DNA from: Mesaphorura yosii
Lineage: Eukaryota > Arthropoda > Collembola > Poduromorpha > Tullbergiidae
Length of the DNA: 64,000 nt
Assembly (NCBI GenBank): GCA_009869945.1
Contig: WIXG01000385.1
Coordinates: forward strand, 1 to 64,000
Direction of reading: 5' to 3'
Within the stretch, counting starts at the first letter, position 1, and each line of letters starts with the position of its first letter. Shown here one piece after another: positions 33,460-44,839 of the stretch. Below the pieces are notes generated by a model. That model was not told the DNA's origin. It did not search any database and saw only the letters and a program-made list of their open reading frames with translations. The translations under genes and the position numbers were made by a program.

Positions 33460-35561
33460 CCAGCCACGGAATCGAACTGCTTATTGTTCTGATCTGTGGC
33501 GTGCTCATTTTGTGACATGATTTCCAGAAAAGTACCTACCAACGTGTTTTCCCAAGAAATCAGACTTTCCTGGAAATGTTTTTGTCCAGCGACAGGGAGT
33601 CGTTTCATGAAACATGTTCAAGTCTGACTGACAAGGAGCTGTCAGGAAACTAAATTTATTTTGAAGACTCTCATAATTAAGAAAACGTGACCTTTACCCA
33701 CTCAATCGTCTCAGTTCTGTCATCTCCTCCTGCCTCTTTGACTGCAACGTTGCCCGACTCATGAGCAATCACAGTGACTCCACGTCCCACGTGCACGTTC
33801 GTGAGGAAAAGCAAGCACTCGAATGATGTAAATCAAATAAGAACAAGGAAGCATGATTGCGGTGGCATTGCGCCTTGATTCGCCCTCAATTCGCTTGTCC
33901 ATTATTATGCAAATGCAAACTAAACGAGTTAAAAGTTTAAAACGCAGCGCAATTTGTCCGTACCTATTTAATTGTTAAGGAATGGTAAACAAACGGTCAT
34001 TGTGCCTTCCTGCCTGCCTGACCTGCGCCGTTGGCTTTGTCTGGCGAATAAACTGGACTAATACTGATAACAAAGAATCGTACATATCCTGCTTGATAGC
34101 GTCGGTCACTTCAATTGTTTTGCTGCGCAACGACAGACGACAGAGACAGATTAACAAACCGCAGAACGTGCATTTAACGTGATTTCCGCTAAATTAATCA
34201 AATTTTACTCCGCAATTTCTGGAAATGGAAATGAAACTTGGTGATTTCCTGCGGCAAATTCAGGTCGCGTGCATTTCGTTTTCTGGCAGCAACTGGACCC
34301 GTTATGGTTTGGTTATGAAGCAGTACAGTAGTTACAGCCATCCATTTGGCCCAGCGCTTGAACGAGCCACAAGACAGTATACGTTTTCAGTTGCATGTGC
34401 TTGAGCGCCTCCGAAATATGATGCGTGCTTGCCGTTGGCTGGCTGATGTGGCTCAGAACTGTATGCTCAACTTTCAATAAAATCAGCCTTGATTCTTTGT
34501 ACGCGAACTTGACACTACGTCTTTCAGTCATTCTATCTGAGGTCGCTATTCGTCTCAAGTTCTCCATTTCTACTACTGTGACTCATTCCGAAGCCAGCCG
34601 CAGAATTCTTCTGTGGCTCAACTTGAAGAAGTTCGTGCTACACTTGCTGTTGATTCGCTTATCGCTCAGCTCGTCTTCACCGTGTGACAACGTGAGAACA
34701 GCATCGCAGGGCACACGCGTCGACTTTAGAGCAGTCACCGTGTCTCTGGCACAGTTGGTCTTTGGTTCAATTGGGACTTCAGTATCAGCATAAGGCGTTC
34801 TACGGAGGTTGGATCATCGAAGGAGTCTTACAACCTGCCTTCGTCAATTACATCATTCACGTGTACGCTAGCGCCGTACAACATTTTTGAAATAATGCGG
34901 TTTCTATTGCTTGTGGCCGCTTTCGAGTGGCTGCAATTGGATGGTGCCTTCCTGCCGCGCCTTTTGAATGGCCCCTTTCGAGTGGCTCCTGTTGGAATGG
35001 CTTCAATGACATGGAATCAATAGGCTCGACCTGTGGATCCTTCTCGTTTTCTGCGTCTTCATTGGCTACTACGAAATCTTCATCACGAGCTGTCGTTTTG
35101 ATCCGGGTCGCCGTGTAGTGTAACTCAAAATATAACAGAGCTTGCTGAGTTGAAAGAGAGCATTGAAGATAGAAATATTGCAGACACAAAGTGTTTTGCT
35201 AAGGTTAATAATATTGTAAATTGAGAAGAGCCACGAAGCCGATGCGAATGTGTAAATACTCAAGCTTCGTCCAGGAATTCCTCGTGCATTCACATTTGTA
35301 CAAGGTACCTGTGAGTCCCGTAATCGCATAATGCAAAATACACATGTGCATGACAACCAGACAACTCGTAAATGAGCGGAATCAACTCAGAGAAATTCAT
35401 TCATTCATCTTTAGTTTAATAAGATTCGATTAAACAGGAACAATATTCAAAAAGAAAATGCCATTAGGAAACCTAGCTTAGAATCTTGTTCGGTCGTCTG
35501 CCTCTTTAAGTCCATGTTTCCGTCGTCAGAATGACGTGTACTTCATCACGATCACAGATGC
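33460..35561. other. Gene-poor stretch
   Basis: No exon, transposon or repeat family recognised over about 2 kb. Modest ORFs near 34425-34793 (+) and 34857-35189 (-) have no signal peptide, domain or splice structure. The stretch near 34920-35000 has a short internal repeat (TTTCGAGTGGCT). Confidence 0.4.
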
Positions 35562-35837
35562 TTAGCCATTTCCTTGACAACGTTGACAAGTGCAAGTACC
35601 ACCGTAGCATGCAGCACCGCATGTGCATCTCCAAGCACCTGGCCATCCAGCGCACAGAAAATCGCCAGTCCAGCTGTTGCAAGTCCAGCGTTTGGATCGT
35701 GACAATGGTCTTAAATATGATGCGTCGAGTGGATCTCCAGAACCGTCGTCCAGTGCAACTCCTTGTACCACAGTATCCATGGTAGCGACGATGAGAGTTA
35801 CCAAAAGCAGTGCGGAAGCGAGGAATAAGATCTTCAT
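35562..35837 (-). CDS. Defensin-like secreted precursor with furin-type site
   Basis: A single exon of 91 residues starting at ATG 35837 (MKILFLASALLL). A signal peptide (~1-26) is followed by an acidic propeptide ending in RSKR, a furin-type cleavage site as in insect prodefensins. The mature 41-residue peptide starts WTCNSW and has eight cysteines in the order C-x8-C-x8-C-x-C-x3-C-x4-C-x-C-x2-C. Glycine and tryptophan are enriched. The layout is that of an antimicrobial or toxin-like peptide. The spacing C-x3-C...C-x-C overlaps the cysteine-stabilised alpha-beta pattern, but the family is not certain. The frame is open upstream to 35987, but the internal ATG has the signal peptide and fits the TATA box at 35937. 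Confidence 0.68.
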   Translation of the reverse strand: MKILFLASALLLVTLIVATMDTVVQGVALDDGSGDPLDASYLRPLSRSKRWTCNSWTGDFLCAGWPGAWRCTCGAACYGGTCTCQRCQGNG

Positions 35838-35936
35838 TTTCGTGTGTGTGATGTGTTTGAAATCTTCTGAGGTTGCTCTTGCTTGAAAGGAGACAGACAA
35901 GAGACTGATGCAAAATTCAGCAATCGCTGCTTTCAT

Positions 35937-35943
35937 TTTATAT
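35937..35943 (-). promoter_or_regulatory. TATA box for the defensin-like gene
   Basis: TATAAAA on the minus strand about 100 bp upstream of the ATG at 35837, a normal distance for a short 5' UTR. Confidence 0.5.
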
Positions 35944-37082
35944 GATTTGCTAGAGGATTGTTCACGTCGTGCATATGAGATTATCAAATCCTCATGCGAA
36001 TATTTTCTTCCCTAGAAAATATAAGAATGCAGAAGACGCGATACGAAAACACACCAAAGAAGAAATACATAAACAATTTCTTTTACTAGGAATTAATCTC
36101 AGTGATAAACTGAGCAGAGATCAAAGATCGCAAACGGAGAATTACTTCTTTCTTACGGTGAACGGTGTGAGAACTGAACGTTCACTCAACCGGTCACACA
36201 CCGCTGACATTGACACTGACCCTTCGGCTCCAGCCAACTTATCGTTCCAAGAAATTTCTCTCCTTGTTTTTCATCTTCAACGCATGAATCTTCATGAAGG
36301 ACCAGTGTGCAGATTCACTGGAATATCAAGCATGATGCAACACTGAACCCAAAGACTGAGAATAAGAGTTCGGCTCCTGGTTCTTGGAACTCGAAAGCCA
36401 AAAATAGCCACATCATCTGAGCGAGTCAACAAAGTGACTCAGTATTAATTTTTGGAATTACCATAGAAATTGATGAATCATGGGTTTAACATTTTCAGAC
36501 TTATTGCTGTCAAGTTGGAGTTCACAGGCTCATGCAGTCTTAAACGTTCAGGTGCGCCAAATCGGATTTAATGATTGACAGTCGAATTGTCAGTCTGCGA
36601 ATGGCAATGACATACATGCGTTGCATCTGATACTGAGAAATTTGGGCCTTTCGTAAAACGATTCACAAACAAACGATGAGCGCACCTGCCTTTCATTGGT
36701 GGAAATCCACAACGCCAAGAGCACAATAATAGTCCTCCAACGTCCATTTACAGGTGAGCTGCTGCACTAAAATCAGGACCCGAATTAATAAAATTACCAT
36801 CAGATACTGATTTAACCACTCAATGTCACTTGCCACTTGCATCATCACACCACCACTCGTGATTTATTGTAATTTATGCATAGCTTGCAACAGTATGAAT
36901 ACGAACGAACACCAATACAATATAAACGGATTAGATTGCCCTCGCCGCGCGGGATGCATTTTGGATGAATTGGCTCCTTCCTGTAGAAATCAAAGGGTTT
37001 ATAGACTTGAAGAAGGTCAATTTTAAAATGAAATATAAGAAACTATGCATTAGATATTTCGTTTGGGCAGGCCCAGAAAGGT
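35944..37082. other. Gene-poor stretch
   Basis: No supported gene. The plus-strand ORF at 35969-36346 has no recognisable motif. Confidence 0.35.
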
Positions 37083-37250
37083 GGCGTCAACGCGCCGCGT
37101 AAGGCGTGGCGTCGGCGCGGTGTCAAATTGGATTGGTCCCGGCGCAGAAAGTGGCGTTAACATAGAGGCACAATCTTTTGAATGTGGCGTCGGCGCGACG
37201 TCGGAGTGATTTGGACTGGGTTTACCAGTTTACCCGGACATATGCGCTTA
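37083..37250. repeat. GGCGTC-rich repeat, copy 1
   Basis: A GC-rich block with GTGGCGTCAACGCGCCGCG, several GGCGTCGGCGCG units and a GTTTACCC tail. A related block occurs at 38926-39025 with the same core and a similar TACCC...GATATGC tail. Probably copies of an unclassified dispersed element. Confidence 0.6.
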
Positions 37251-37810
37251 GGGCCGGAGTTGAGCCCGACCTGAGCGCTCAAGTCAGTTGACCGCTAGTT
37301 GAGCCAAGGTCCGTTATTCGTCACGTGACCGTCACGTCGTCGCAGCGTCACGGACTAGAAGTCGGTCGCTCACGATGGACCATCACGTCGTCTTCGCGGC
37401 AAATACTTGAAGGTGGATGGCTGATGAAGGATCGTCATGACGTCATGTCACAATATTAAAGTACACAGTCAATGTTCACTGATGTTGGTTCAAATGACAC
37501 ATTCGCCGATGATTATCAGATAAGATGAATGATTTCGCTTGGAGTGAAGATGGCTGTCATGACCAAGCTTGTGCGTATTTGGAAGGTCTTTCGTCTTTTT
37601 GCCCTTTATAACACTGGTTTATCACATTCTCTCAGTATCAGTCTGTGTTTTTTGCTGGAAACATTATACGTGTTGTACTCTCTGAAGTAAAAAATTTAAG
37701 GCTGCATTTTTAACAGTTCATGCCGTGAAAAGTTATTGGTGCGTGATCTCTTCGTGTTCGGATTCGAAAAGTTGAGCAAGACAGTCAAGGGTTGTGGGCG
37801 GATGCCCAAA

Positions 37811-38480
37811 TGGATGAGGTATGTTTAAAGTTAACTGCTTTAGATTAAGGGGCAGGACTAAAACCTAACGACACCTTCACCGAGCATCGTTCATGCATTT
37901 TGTGAGATTAGCCTGTAGAAAATATGTGCAACTCCATCGAACTTTGACCACGTACTATATGGACGGGTTTCGTGTCGGTTGTCGTTAGTTTTTAGTCTTA
38001 CCGCGCAATAATTGGTTTTTCATTTTTCCACAGGTCAATTCTGATGATGAGCTGTTGCAGGAATTCAAAGAAGTGAGGAGAGCAACGTGTGCCGAATGAA
38101 AAGAAATTCGAGCCAAAGGTAAACGAGAAATATTAAACGGTTATTTTGAGGTCAAGAAATTTCAATTGTATTGTTTATTCGATGCAGACTAGACCATACA
38201 AGCCTGAACTACAGCAGGAGGACGCACTAAAAGATGTCGGGCGAACTATGAGAGTTAAACACAAGGTATTCAATCGAAAATCAGGCATGTCGCTGGTATC
38301 GGGCTGATCGTGATTTGCATCAATGTGTGATTGCAGGGTGACAGTCTTGTTGCATACGCGTATGAATTGCAAGACGAAATAGAGGAGTTATTGCAAGAAT
38401 TCAAAAGAAGAAATAGATCACACCTAAAAGCTGTGAACAACGAGGACGCGGCAAGCTCAATAATCGCAAAAGTTGATGAG
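37811..38480 (+). other. Possible small multi-exon gene or its remnant
   Basis: Several short stretches look like exons with matching signals: ATGGATGAG|GTATGT near 37812; CCACAG|GTCAATTC near 38034 with VNSDDELLQEFKEVRRA; TGCAG|ACTAGACC near 38188; and TTGCAG|GGTGAC near 38338 with DEIEELLQEFKRRNRS ending GATGAG|TAAGTG near 38480. The motif ELLQEFK is repeated in two exons. An in-frame TGA follows the first one, so the exon order is not settled. It could be a decayed coiled-coil gene. Confidence 0.25.
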
Positions 38481-38925
38481 TAAGTGCTGCAGGAATTAAC
38501 CATGCTGTATTATGTTTTTAAATTGCTTGATTTTATGACTGCGTTCAAAATCAAGAATGTTTTTAAATTATATGGAATTTTAGCATATTTCAAGAAATCC
38601 AAGGATCCGTCGAGGGCAGTATGCTTGATTTTCGCCATGGTATCATGGGAATCACTCAAGACGTGGTCATTGTTAAGGCATTTGACTAATGTAAATCATA
38701 ATTTGTTTATTTTTGTGAGCTTAGGGAATGTTCTATTCTTTTTCATTTGCGCATTGAAGCAGTATCGAAAAGATGAATAAAAGTCTACATTTATTACAAG
38801 TTCAAGTAAGACGACCAACTAATAGCATTCATTAGTTGTCAACGTTGATCTCCTGCCACATTTCCGTAGGCATGGTGCTGTAAAAATCGAATAAACGCGC
38901 GGTTTGTTGAAGTGACCAAGCATGA
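38481..38925. other. Spacer, AT-rich
   Basis: No gene recognised. Confidence 0.35.
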
Positions 38926-39025
38926 GTGGCGTCAGCGCGCCGCGAATGGCATGGCGTCGGCGCCGCGTCAGATTCGTTTGGGTTAGGTTAGGCAGTACCC
39001 ATCCGAGATATGCAAAGGTTGGCGA
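38926..39025. repeat. GGCGTC-rich repeat, copy 2
   Basis: Shares GTGGCGTCAgCGCGCCGCG and GGCATGGCGTCGGCGCCGCG with 37083-37130 and a similar tail. A GGTTAGGTTAGG run is included. Confidence 0.6.
38980..38995 (+). repeat. Short TTAGG run
   Basis: GGGTTAGGTTAGG inside the GGCGTC-rich repeat. A second such run occurs at 13614. Confidence 0.45.
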
Positions 39026-39319
39026 GTCGTAGGGATTGGAGCTGTCGCGCACACGCGTACACCACACCAGATACCATTCAAGAAGATCTGTATTAGTCGG
39101 CCGTTGGCGTCATCTCCAAAAGAAAGCGATACACACAGCCCAATAATTTAGCGAGTAACAAGCCTCCATCTGAAAGCACTAGTCGTATCTTTTCCAGACA
39201 ATGCCTGAAGAAACAAATAAACAATTTATTTATTGCTGTCGTAATGTTTTAATACTGTTATTGGTATTGAAGCAAATAAAGTCGATCAAAGCGCCCCCAG
39301 TCGTATTTCCTTAACGGCC

Positions 39320-40455
39320 TTAACCTTTGACCAGCAGACTGTCCCAATCGCTCCAGAAGGCCGTTTTCATCCGCACGCAGTACTGCTTTATGTTGAGGAG
39401 CTCCTCGTATATCAGCGCCTCGTACGGCGATTCTGGGCAACCCCACACGACCTCCGCCAGAAACCCAAACAGCGCCGCGTCAGCCTCCGTCGGTTCGTCG
39501 CCCAGAAAGAATTTGTTGTTGCCGAGCAGGTTGGACACGTCGCGGAGGTCCTCACAGAGAACTCTGACCATGTCTTCGTACGGGTAGCGCCCGAGCCCTT
39601 GCGCTAGCAGCACCTTCTTAATCTTTCGGGGCAACACAAGCTTGGCGAGCTGCAGCTGGAGGCCGGGCAACGCGATAATTTCGTCCAGCGTGTGCACGCC
39701 CTGAATGAAGCGCCACTGTACGATGCCCCAGTATAAATGCTCCTCCAGCATGATGCGGAGGGACCGGGCGATGGACCGCTCCTCGACGGTGGCGTTGCCC
39801 CAAAGGTCTTTCCCCAGTTTTCTGGGATGCAAAAATACAGAATGTAAGGAACTTCTCTATCCTTTGTTTCGGCGCTAATTCTGTTTACTTGTTCAAATAT
39901 TCGATTATCAGTTGGGAATCGGTCACGGCCTCTCCGTTGAACTCTATCCAGGGCATTTTCCCGTTGGAGCCCATTGACTTCTTTGTTTCCAGCTTGTAGG
40001 GGATGTCTGCCATTCGCAGGTAGGTTTCGAGCTTGAGGACGAAGGGGGAAGGATGCGGTACTGTTTTACCCCGCCTGAGGAGAATTTACAATAAAATCAA
40101 GTCGAACATGCTTGGAGGTTAGCGCGCTGGTTCAAATCAAGAGTCTGGTGCTCACTTACCCCATGCAATGAAGGATCACCATTTCACTATCAACTTCTCC
40201 GCCCACGTCGTCTCCTCCTTTCCCGTTGCCGATTCCCACATGAAGTAGGCCGTTGGTGGATTGCCTGGAATTGTAATCCATACTTTAATTAAACGGTGCA
40301 AACTCCCGTGAAAGAATTTGAGTTGGGCTCACATTTCGGAGTCAGGCGAGATGCGGGCCTTACTTCGGAAGGCGTTCTGGAACAAGAATTTCACTTATAA
40401 GAACACAAGCACACACACACATTAGATTTCCAGTTAGGCTTTGGTAACTTGCCAT
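39320..40455 (-). CDS. fax: Failed axon connections-like protein 1
   Basis: Five exons on the minus strand: 40455-40453, 40376-40333, 40264-40160, 40074-39889 and 39821-39320, giving about 279 residues. Three internal junctions are also used by the copy at 42062. The protein has the metaxin/GST-like layout of the FAX family: an N-terminal thioredoxin-like segment (TVPHPSPFVLKLETYLRMADIPY, here VILHCM before it), MPWIEFNGEAVTDSQLIIEYLN, and an all-helical C-terminal half (PRKIKKVLLAQGLGRYPYEDM, FFLGDEPTEADAALFGFLAEVVW). Drosophila fax acts in axon development. First-exon choice is tentative: it needs a GC-AG intron (ATG|GCAAGT), which gives about 46 extra N-terminal residues relative to copy 2. 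Confidence 0.85.
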
Positions 40456-42061
40456 TTTGGGTTTCTCCTTCGTCGATTTGGCTCCCGTCGTGGCTGCTTT
40501 CTATTTCCTGGCGAATTGAACAAATTTCTTGTGTTTCTTGTCTTCTGTAAGCTTTTAGCTTGAGGATTGAAGGTTGGTATTGTCAGAATTGCTGCAAAAC
40601 TGATTTGTGAGTATTTATTGACTTGTGTCAGTTAAATTGAGGAAGGTATTTCGTAAACACGTTTCCGACGAGTATTTGTAAGTTTATGAGTATTGCGTCC
40701 GAGTTTGTCTTGATTTAATTAGAAGCTACGTAACAGTCTAAATTTTTATGTTACGTCGCATTACAGAAATAACAAAGGCTTTGGGTTTGCCAAATACAGC
40801 AGTCCGGTCAGTCGGGCTTCTATTTTTGCAATGTGATTGAACTCGAGCTCTGGCTCACGAATATTAAATTGACTTCGGTGAAACTAGAAACGGAAAAGCG
40901 TCAACTGGCAATCGATAACTGCTTCACTGTTTGCCTTGTTCGTGTTTGCAAAGTTAAAGAGCCTGACTGGCCTGGCTAGAAACCAATTGCAATAAAAAAC
41001 GACTAGTTGCGTGAATAATTTACAACTTGTTGGTTTGAGCACAAGGCCGACGGCCTGGCCAACACGACCCACGGCTCGTGGAAGACGCTCATTAAATATT
41101 AAGACCGATCAAAACTGCACTGAGCCGGTTCGCAGGTCGAAAATCTTCATAGCCTTTTGCATTTCCTGTACCTTCACCGGGCATCGATTAGAGAAGACAA
41201 AGAATACAAGGAAAAGGCCGGCCCGAACGCCGTGACCCGCGAAGAACAAATACAAATAAGACAAGAGGCAATTTCTTGTTATCAGAGAGCTTGATCAGTT
41301 TCAGCAGTGGCAGCGCGATTTGCGAATGGCGAATACTGACCGGAGAGGGAACCAACCATTCATAAATCATCAGTTTAGTACATTCACATTGTCAAAGCCA
41401 CAACAAAAGTCTAACTCTAAAGTCAACGCGTTGCCAAATACTAACTCGTCGGAGATTGCTCGTCAAAGTTCAAGTTAATCGGGTAGGCGATAGCGAGTAG
41501 ATGTCAGCTTTGTGGTGCTACCGACTCGCTCCGTTGCTGAGCGACTGAGCGACATTGCCTGGCGGTTATAAACTTATGGCGATTATGGCAGCAGACGGTT
41601 GACGTTCGTTCTGAATACTTAATTGATGCTTTTAAGGAATGAAATCCGGAATTGACAATTGGATTATACTGCAAAATGCCAAAGTGGACATGTGCGTTTT
41701 AAAGTGAAATTGGCCCGTGCGTGCTTCGGGCTATCGGGTTTCGGTTTTCCTTCTCCAATTTAAGATATTCTGGAACTAGAACCGGTGCTTGTGCTCTTGA
41801 ATTCTTTATGAGGCTCGACCTCGATGAAAAACGGTTTAAGACACAAGAGACACTGACAACGACCGTTAAATAAATTGCATGAGCCGTAAATTGCAAATTG
41901 TGAAAATTTTCAACTGAGAATTGCGAAAATAACATCACAAGTAAAGTAGAAATTGAAAACTGTCAAAACAAGCACCAAAATCACTCGATTCTGGCTCCAA
42001 CTCCGTCATCGACTGGAGTGAGTCCTGCAACTAAAGGCGGGGAAGCTCAGAAACCACGATA
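40456..42061. other. Intergenic between divergent fax genes
   Basis: 1.6 kb separating two head-to-head paralogues, so both promoters lie here. No extra gene is supported; modest ORFs have no motifs. Confidence 0.45.
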
Positions 42062-43091
42062 ATGGCCGAAGGAACCGTGATTCTTCACTGCACTGCGTAA
42101 GTTACTGACAACAGACAGGAACCCACTGAATGTTGATTGCCTGCTGAAGCTGAGGCTCCAATTACCAATTTGATTTGCAGAAGGGGCAAAACTGTGCCGC
42201 ATCCCTCGCCGTTCGTCCTTAAGCTCGAGACCTACCTCCGAATGGCGAATATTCCTTATCAAGTATGTCGCTAGTGCTAGTCCTTATCTATTCTGGGCTT
42301 GCTTATCAGTGATGTTCTAGCTAAAGTCCTTTAACTACGCTAACAGATCGAGACTAAACAGCCATACGGCTCCAACGGAAAAATGCCCTGGATTGAATTC
42401 AATGGAGAAGTAGTCACGGATTCCCAACTGATTATCGAGTACCTGAATAAGTAAGTGCTGATAAGAGATAAAGGCTCCATTCTTTGTCAGAAGCTAATTC
42501 TCGACCCACCTTGCAGGAAATTCGAGAAGAATTTGTGGAACAATGCGGTGGCCGAACAGAAGTCGATCACCCGCTCGATCCGCATCGCCCTCGAAGAGCA
42601 CTTTGTGTGGGGGCTCGTGCACTGGCGCTTTGTGAAGAGTGTCGGGAGTATCGGGGACATTGTTGTCGTGAGCCCATTGAAGTTGAAGCTGGGCAAATAC
42701 ATTCTGCCCCGCAAGATGGCCAAGACCCTGCACGCTCAGGGGCTTGGGCGACACGACTACGAGACACTGGTTCGATTCGTGTGCGAAGACCTGCGCGACG
42801 CGTCCAATATCCTCGGCGGGAAAAAATATTTTCTCGGAGAGCAGCCGACTGAAGTGGACGCGGCGTTGTTTGGAGTCATCGCCCAGGCCGCGTGGGGCGC
42901 GCCGGGCTCGCCGTACGAGGAGTTGGTCAATGGTGAGGTTCATAGATTAAATTCGCATGCCTGGCACCAAATTTGAATTCGACTTGAAAATTCAAAACTT
43001 CGTAGTTGAACTGGCCAACCTGAAGGAATACTGTGAAAGGTTGAAGGACCGGTACTGGGGCGACTGGGATGAGCTGCTGGAGCAAGGATAA
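42062..43091 (+). CDS. fax: Failed axon connections-like protein 2
   Basis: Five exons: 42062-42096, 42181-42262, 42347-42450, 42517-42932 and 43006-43091, GT-AG, phases consistent, 240 residues. Start ATG gives MAEGTVILHC. The same FAX segments are present: RGKTVPHPSPFVLKLE, GSNGKMPWIEF, a helical region with SITRSIRIALEEHFVWGLVHW, FLGEQPTEVDAALFGVIAQAAWG and a C-terminal YWGDWDELLEQG. Two introns (after IPYQ and after ELVN) are not in copy 1, while the intron in the YLNK codon is shared. The split fold is metaxin-like (thioredoxin plus GST-C). Divergent transcription with copy 1 suggests an inverted duplication. Confidence 0.87.
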
Positions 43092-43756
43092 AACGATAAA
43101 TACTTGACTGGCGAGAAAAGACATGTCAGAACAGAAGAATTGAAGAATTTATTCATCAGATCTTGAATCCTACTATTTACTACTATCCTACATACCTAGC
43201 CAAGGATACGCGAAATTTTAAAGAATTAAGTTTGCCTAATTTCTTACATTAATATTAATCAGAATGCATTAGCACATACTATGATGGGCTACAAATTACA
43301 ATTTGAGGTTATAAGGAAAACGAGGCATTCGATTAAAAGCAATCTGTCGGCCACTGTGCAAATACTATTTTATGCTGATAGGAGTATTAATTTAAAAGTG
43401 TACGAATTATGTGATAACCCTTCCACTTCATGACCTTTGCTTCCCAGACTTCCAAGAAGTTTGCGGGATCTTGTGATTCATGATAGTAGCAGTTCATCCA
43501 GTCGATGATCAAATTACACGCTACTCTATTTTCCAGTGATTCGGCTTTCGGGCACTTTGACCGATCGCAGGTCAAATTAATCTCGAGACACTATGGTTCA
43601 TGACCCCGCTCATGTTCCTTTCTAGTTTCATGCTTGTCCTTTCCCTGTCTCTATAGTGTGTATTGGTTTTCTTATCTGATTTAGCGAGAAATTCGCAATC
43701 TCCTCCCTCCCGTATGAATTCTACTTCACTACTTCATTTTGTCCGGGATCGCTTTG
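43092..43756. other. Intergenic
   Basis: No certain gene. On the minus strand, 43387-43575 encodes 62 residues with four cysteines (CDRSKC...CN...NCYY) but no start or signal peptide could be joined to it; it may be one exon of a small secreted protein. Confidence 0.3.
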
Positions 43757-43764
43757 TATAAAAA
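43757..43764 (+). promoter_or_regulatory. TATA box upstream of the six-cysteine peptide
   Basis: TATAAAAA about 190 bp upstream of the ATG. A polypyrimidine tract and TTTTTTCAG at 43938-43946 suggest an intron in the 5' UTR. Confidence 0.45.
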
Positions 43765-43957
43765 GACTGCATTAATTTGATTGCAAATCATTCCTTTTCT
43801 GGCACAGCGTTCAGAAACTATAGATCTAGAATCTCTCAGTCACTCACTCCATTCGCGAAGTAGCGTAAGACTGAACTCCCATTTCTTGACAATTTGACAA
43901 ATCGTCCTCTCTTGAATTTTACTAATACAAATTGGCTTTTTTCAGACTACCGTCATT

Positions 43958-44176
43958 ATGCAGCTCAAGTTGGTTCTGCTTGTAACCATGCTCGTGATCG
44001 CAGGCCATTTCATTGGCACCTCGACTGGCAATCCGGTCCCTGAGCCGGGATTTAGTGTGGGTTGCACTCTGTCATGCGGCATTTGGAATGCGTGCAGAGC
44101 ACGCAACACTGATGATTTGAGCAGATGCGGGGAAGAGCCAAGACGTTGCGCTTGCACCTACTTTTTCTGGGAATGA
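43958..44176 (+). CDS. Small secreted six-cysteine peptide
   Basis: 72 residues from ATG 43958. Residues 1-24 are a signal peptide (MQLKLVLLVTMLVIAG...). The mature part starts NPVPEPGF and has six cysteines: C-x3-C-x5-C-x10-C-x6-C-x-C. The spacing C-x3-C and C-x-C is compatible with a cysteine-stabilised alpha-beta fold of defensin type, although no family was identified. The stop lies in TGGGAATGA. An AATAAA follows at about 44221. The gene has a TATA box and probably a 5' UTR intron. A role in immunity is plausible but unproven. Confidence 0.6.
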   Translation: MQLKLVLLVTMLVIAGHFIGTSTGNPVPEPGFSVGCTLSCGIWNACRARNTDDLSRCGEEPRRCACTYFFWE

Positions 44177-44604
44177 AGGCAAGTCAACTTTCTCCAATTC
44201 AAGCAAGTCTTTCAATTATGAATAAATTAAGATTTCATAAAGTTGTATCTTTGTTTCATTGGCCGGCTTAAATGAAAATAAAAATTGACAATTCTCATTT
44301 TGGCTCATAAAATAGTAATTTAGTCATTCATGAAATTTTCGCAAGTTACTGTGCATCTGTCTGGCCAGGCCTGTAAATTGTGCAAATATCAACGCATTCT
44401 AGAATTCTACAGCAAAAGTTCACAAGTTCATGTTGAGATTTCTGGACTCTGTACTTTCATTGAAAGAATTCCCGAGAAATGTCGGACAGATTCATTTTCA
44501 GTTTGCAGCTTAGCATTCTTAGCAATCTGCCAATCTTAAGTGCAGACTCGATCCAACACCGCAAATCCCGGGTTTTCCTTTTCAGTTTGATCTATCTCAG
44601 TGCA
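44177..44604. other. Intergenic
   Basis: 3' flank of the peptide gene; no other feature seen. Confidence 0.4.
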
Positions 44605-44760
44605 CAAGTCCCGAGTCGGTGGTGTACGAGGACCTCGTCGTCTTGTACACGTACGGAGTGAACCACTCGACTCGGGCGGAGGAGTAGCCGATCATGAACG
44701 TCCACCACCCGGACTTCTCCCTCGTCCCCTTCAACCGTTCTCAGTAAAAACTCGGAAATG
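44605..44760 (+). pseudogene. Copper amine oxidase C-terminal fragment
   Basis: Translates as SVVYEDLVVLYTYGVNHSTRAEE, a TAG, then PIMNVHHPDFSLVPFNRSQ. This lines up with the C-terminal part of the intact amine oxidase at 61201-63633 (VLWYTFGVTHQTRPEEWPIMNVHDAPGFELVPFNF). Only this fragment is present and it contains a stop at about 44687, so it is a decayed copy. Confidence 0.75.
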
Positions 44761-44839
44761 GCTCTGCAGGACAAGTGCCCGCGAACAGCATCGGAAAAAA
44801 GAGCAGTAGAGTGTTAGAGATTGTCGGATTTTATTACAA

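Noticed and set aside
34857-35189. 110-residue minus-strand ORF
   Set aside because: No motif, signal peptide or splice support; short internal repeats only.
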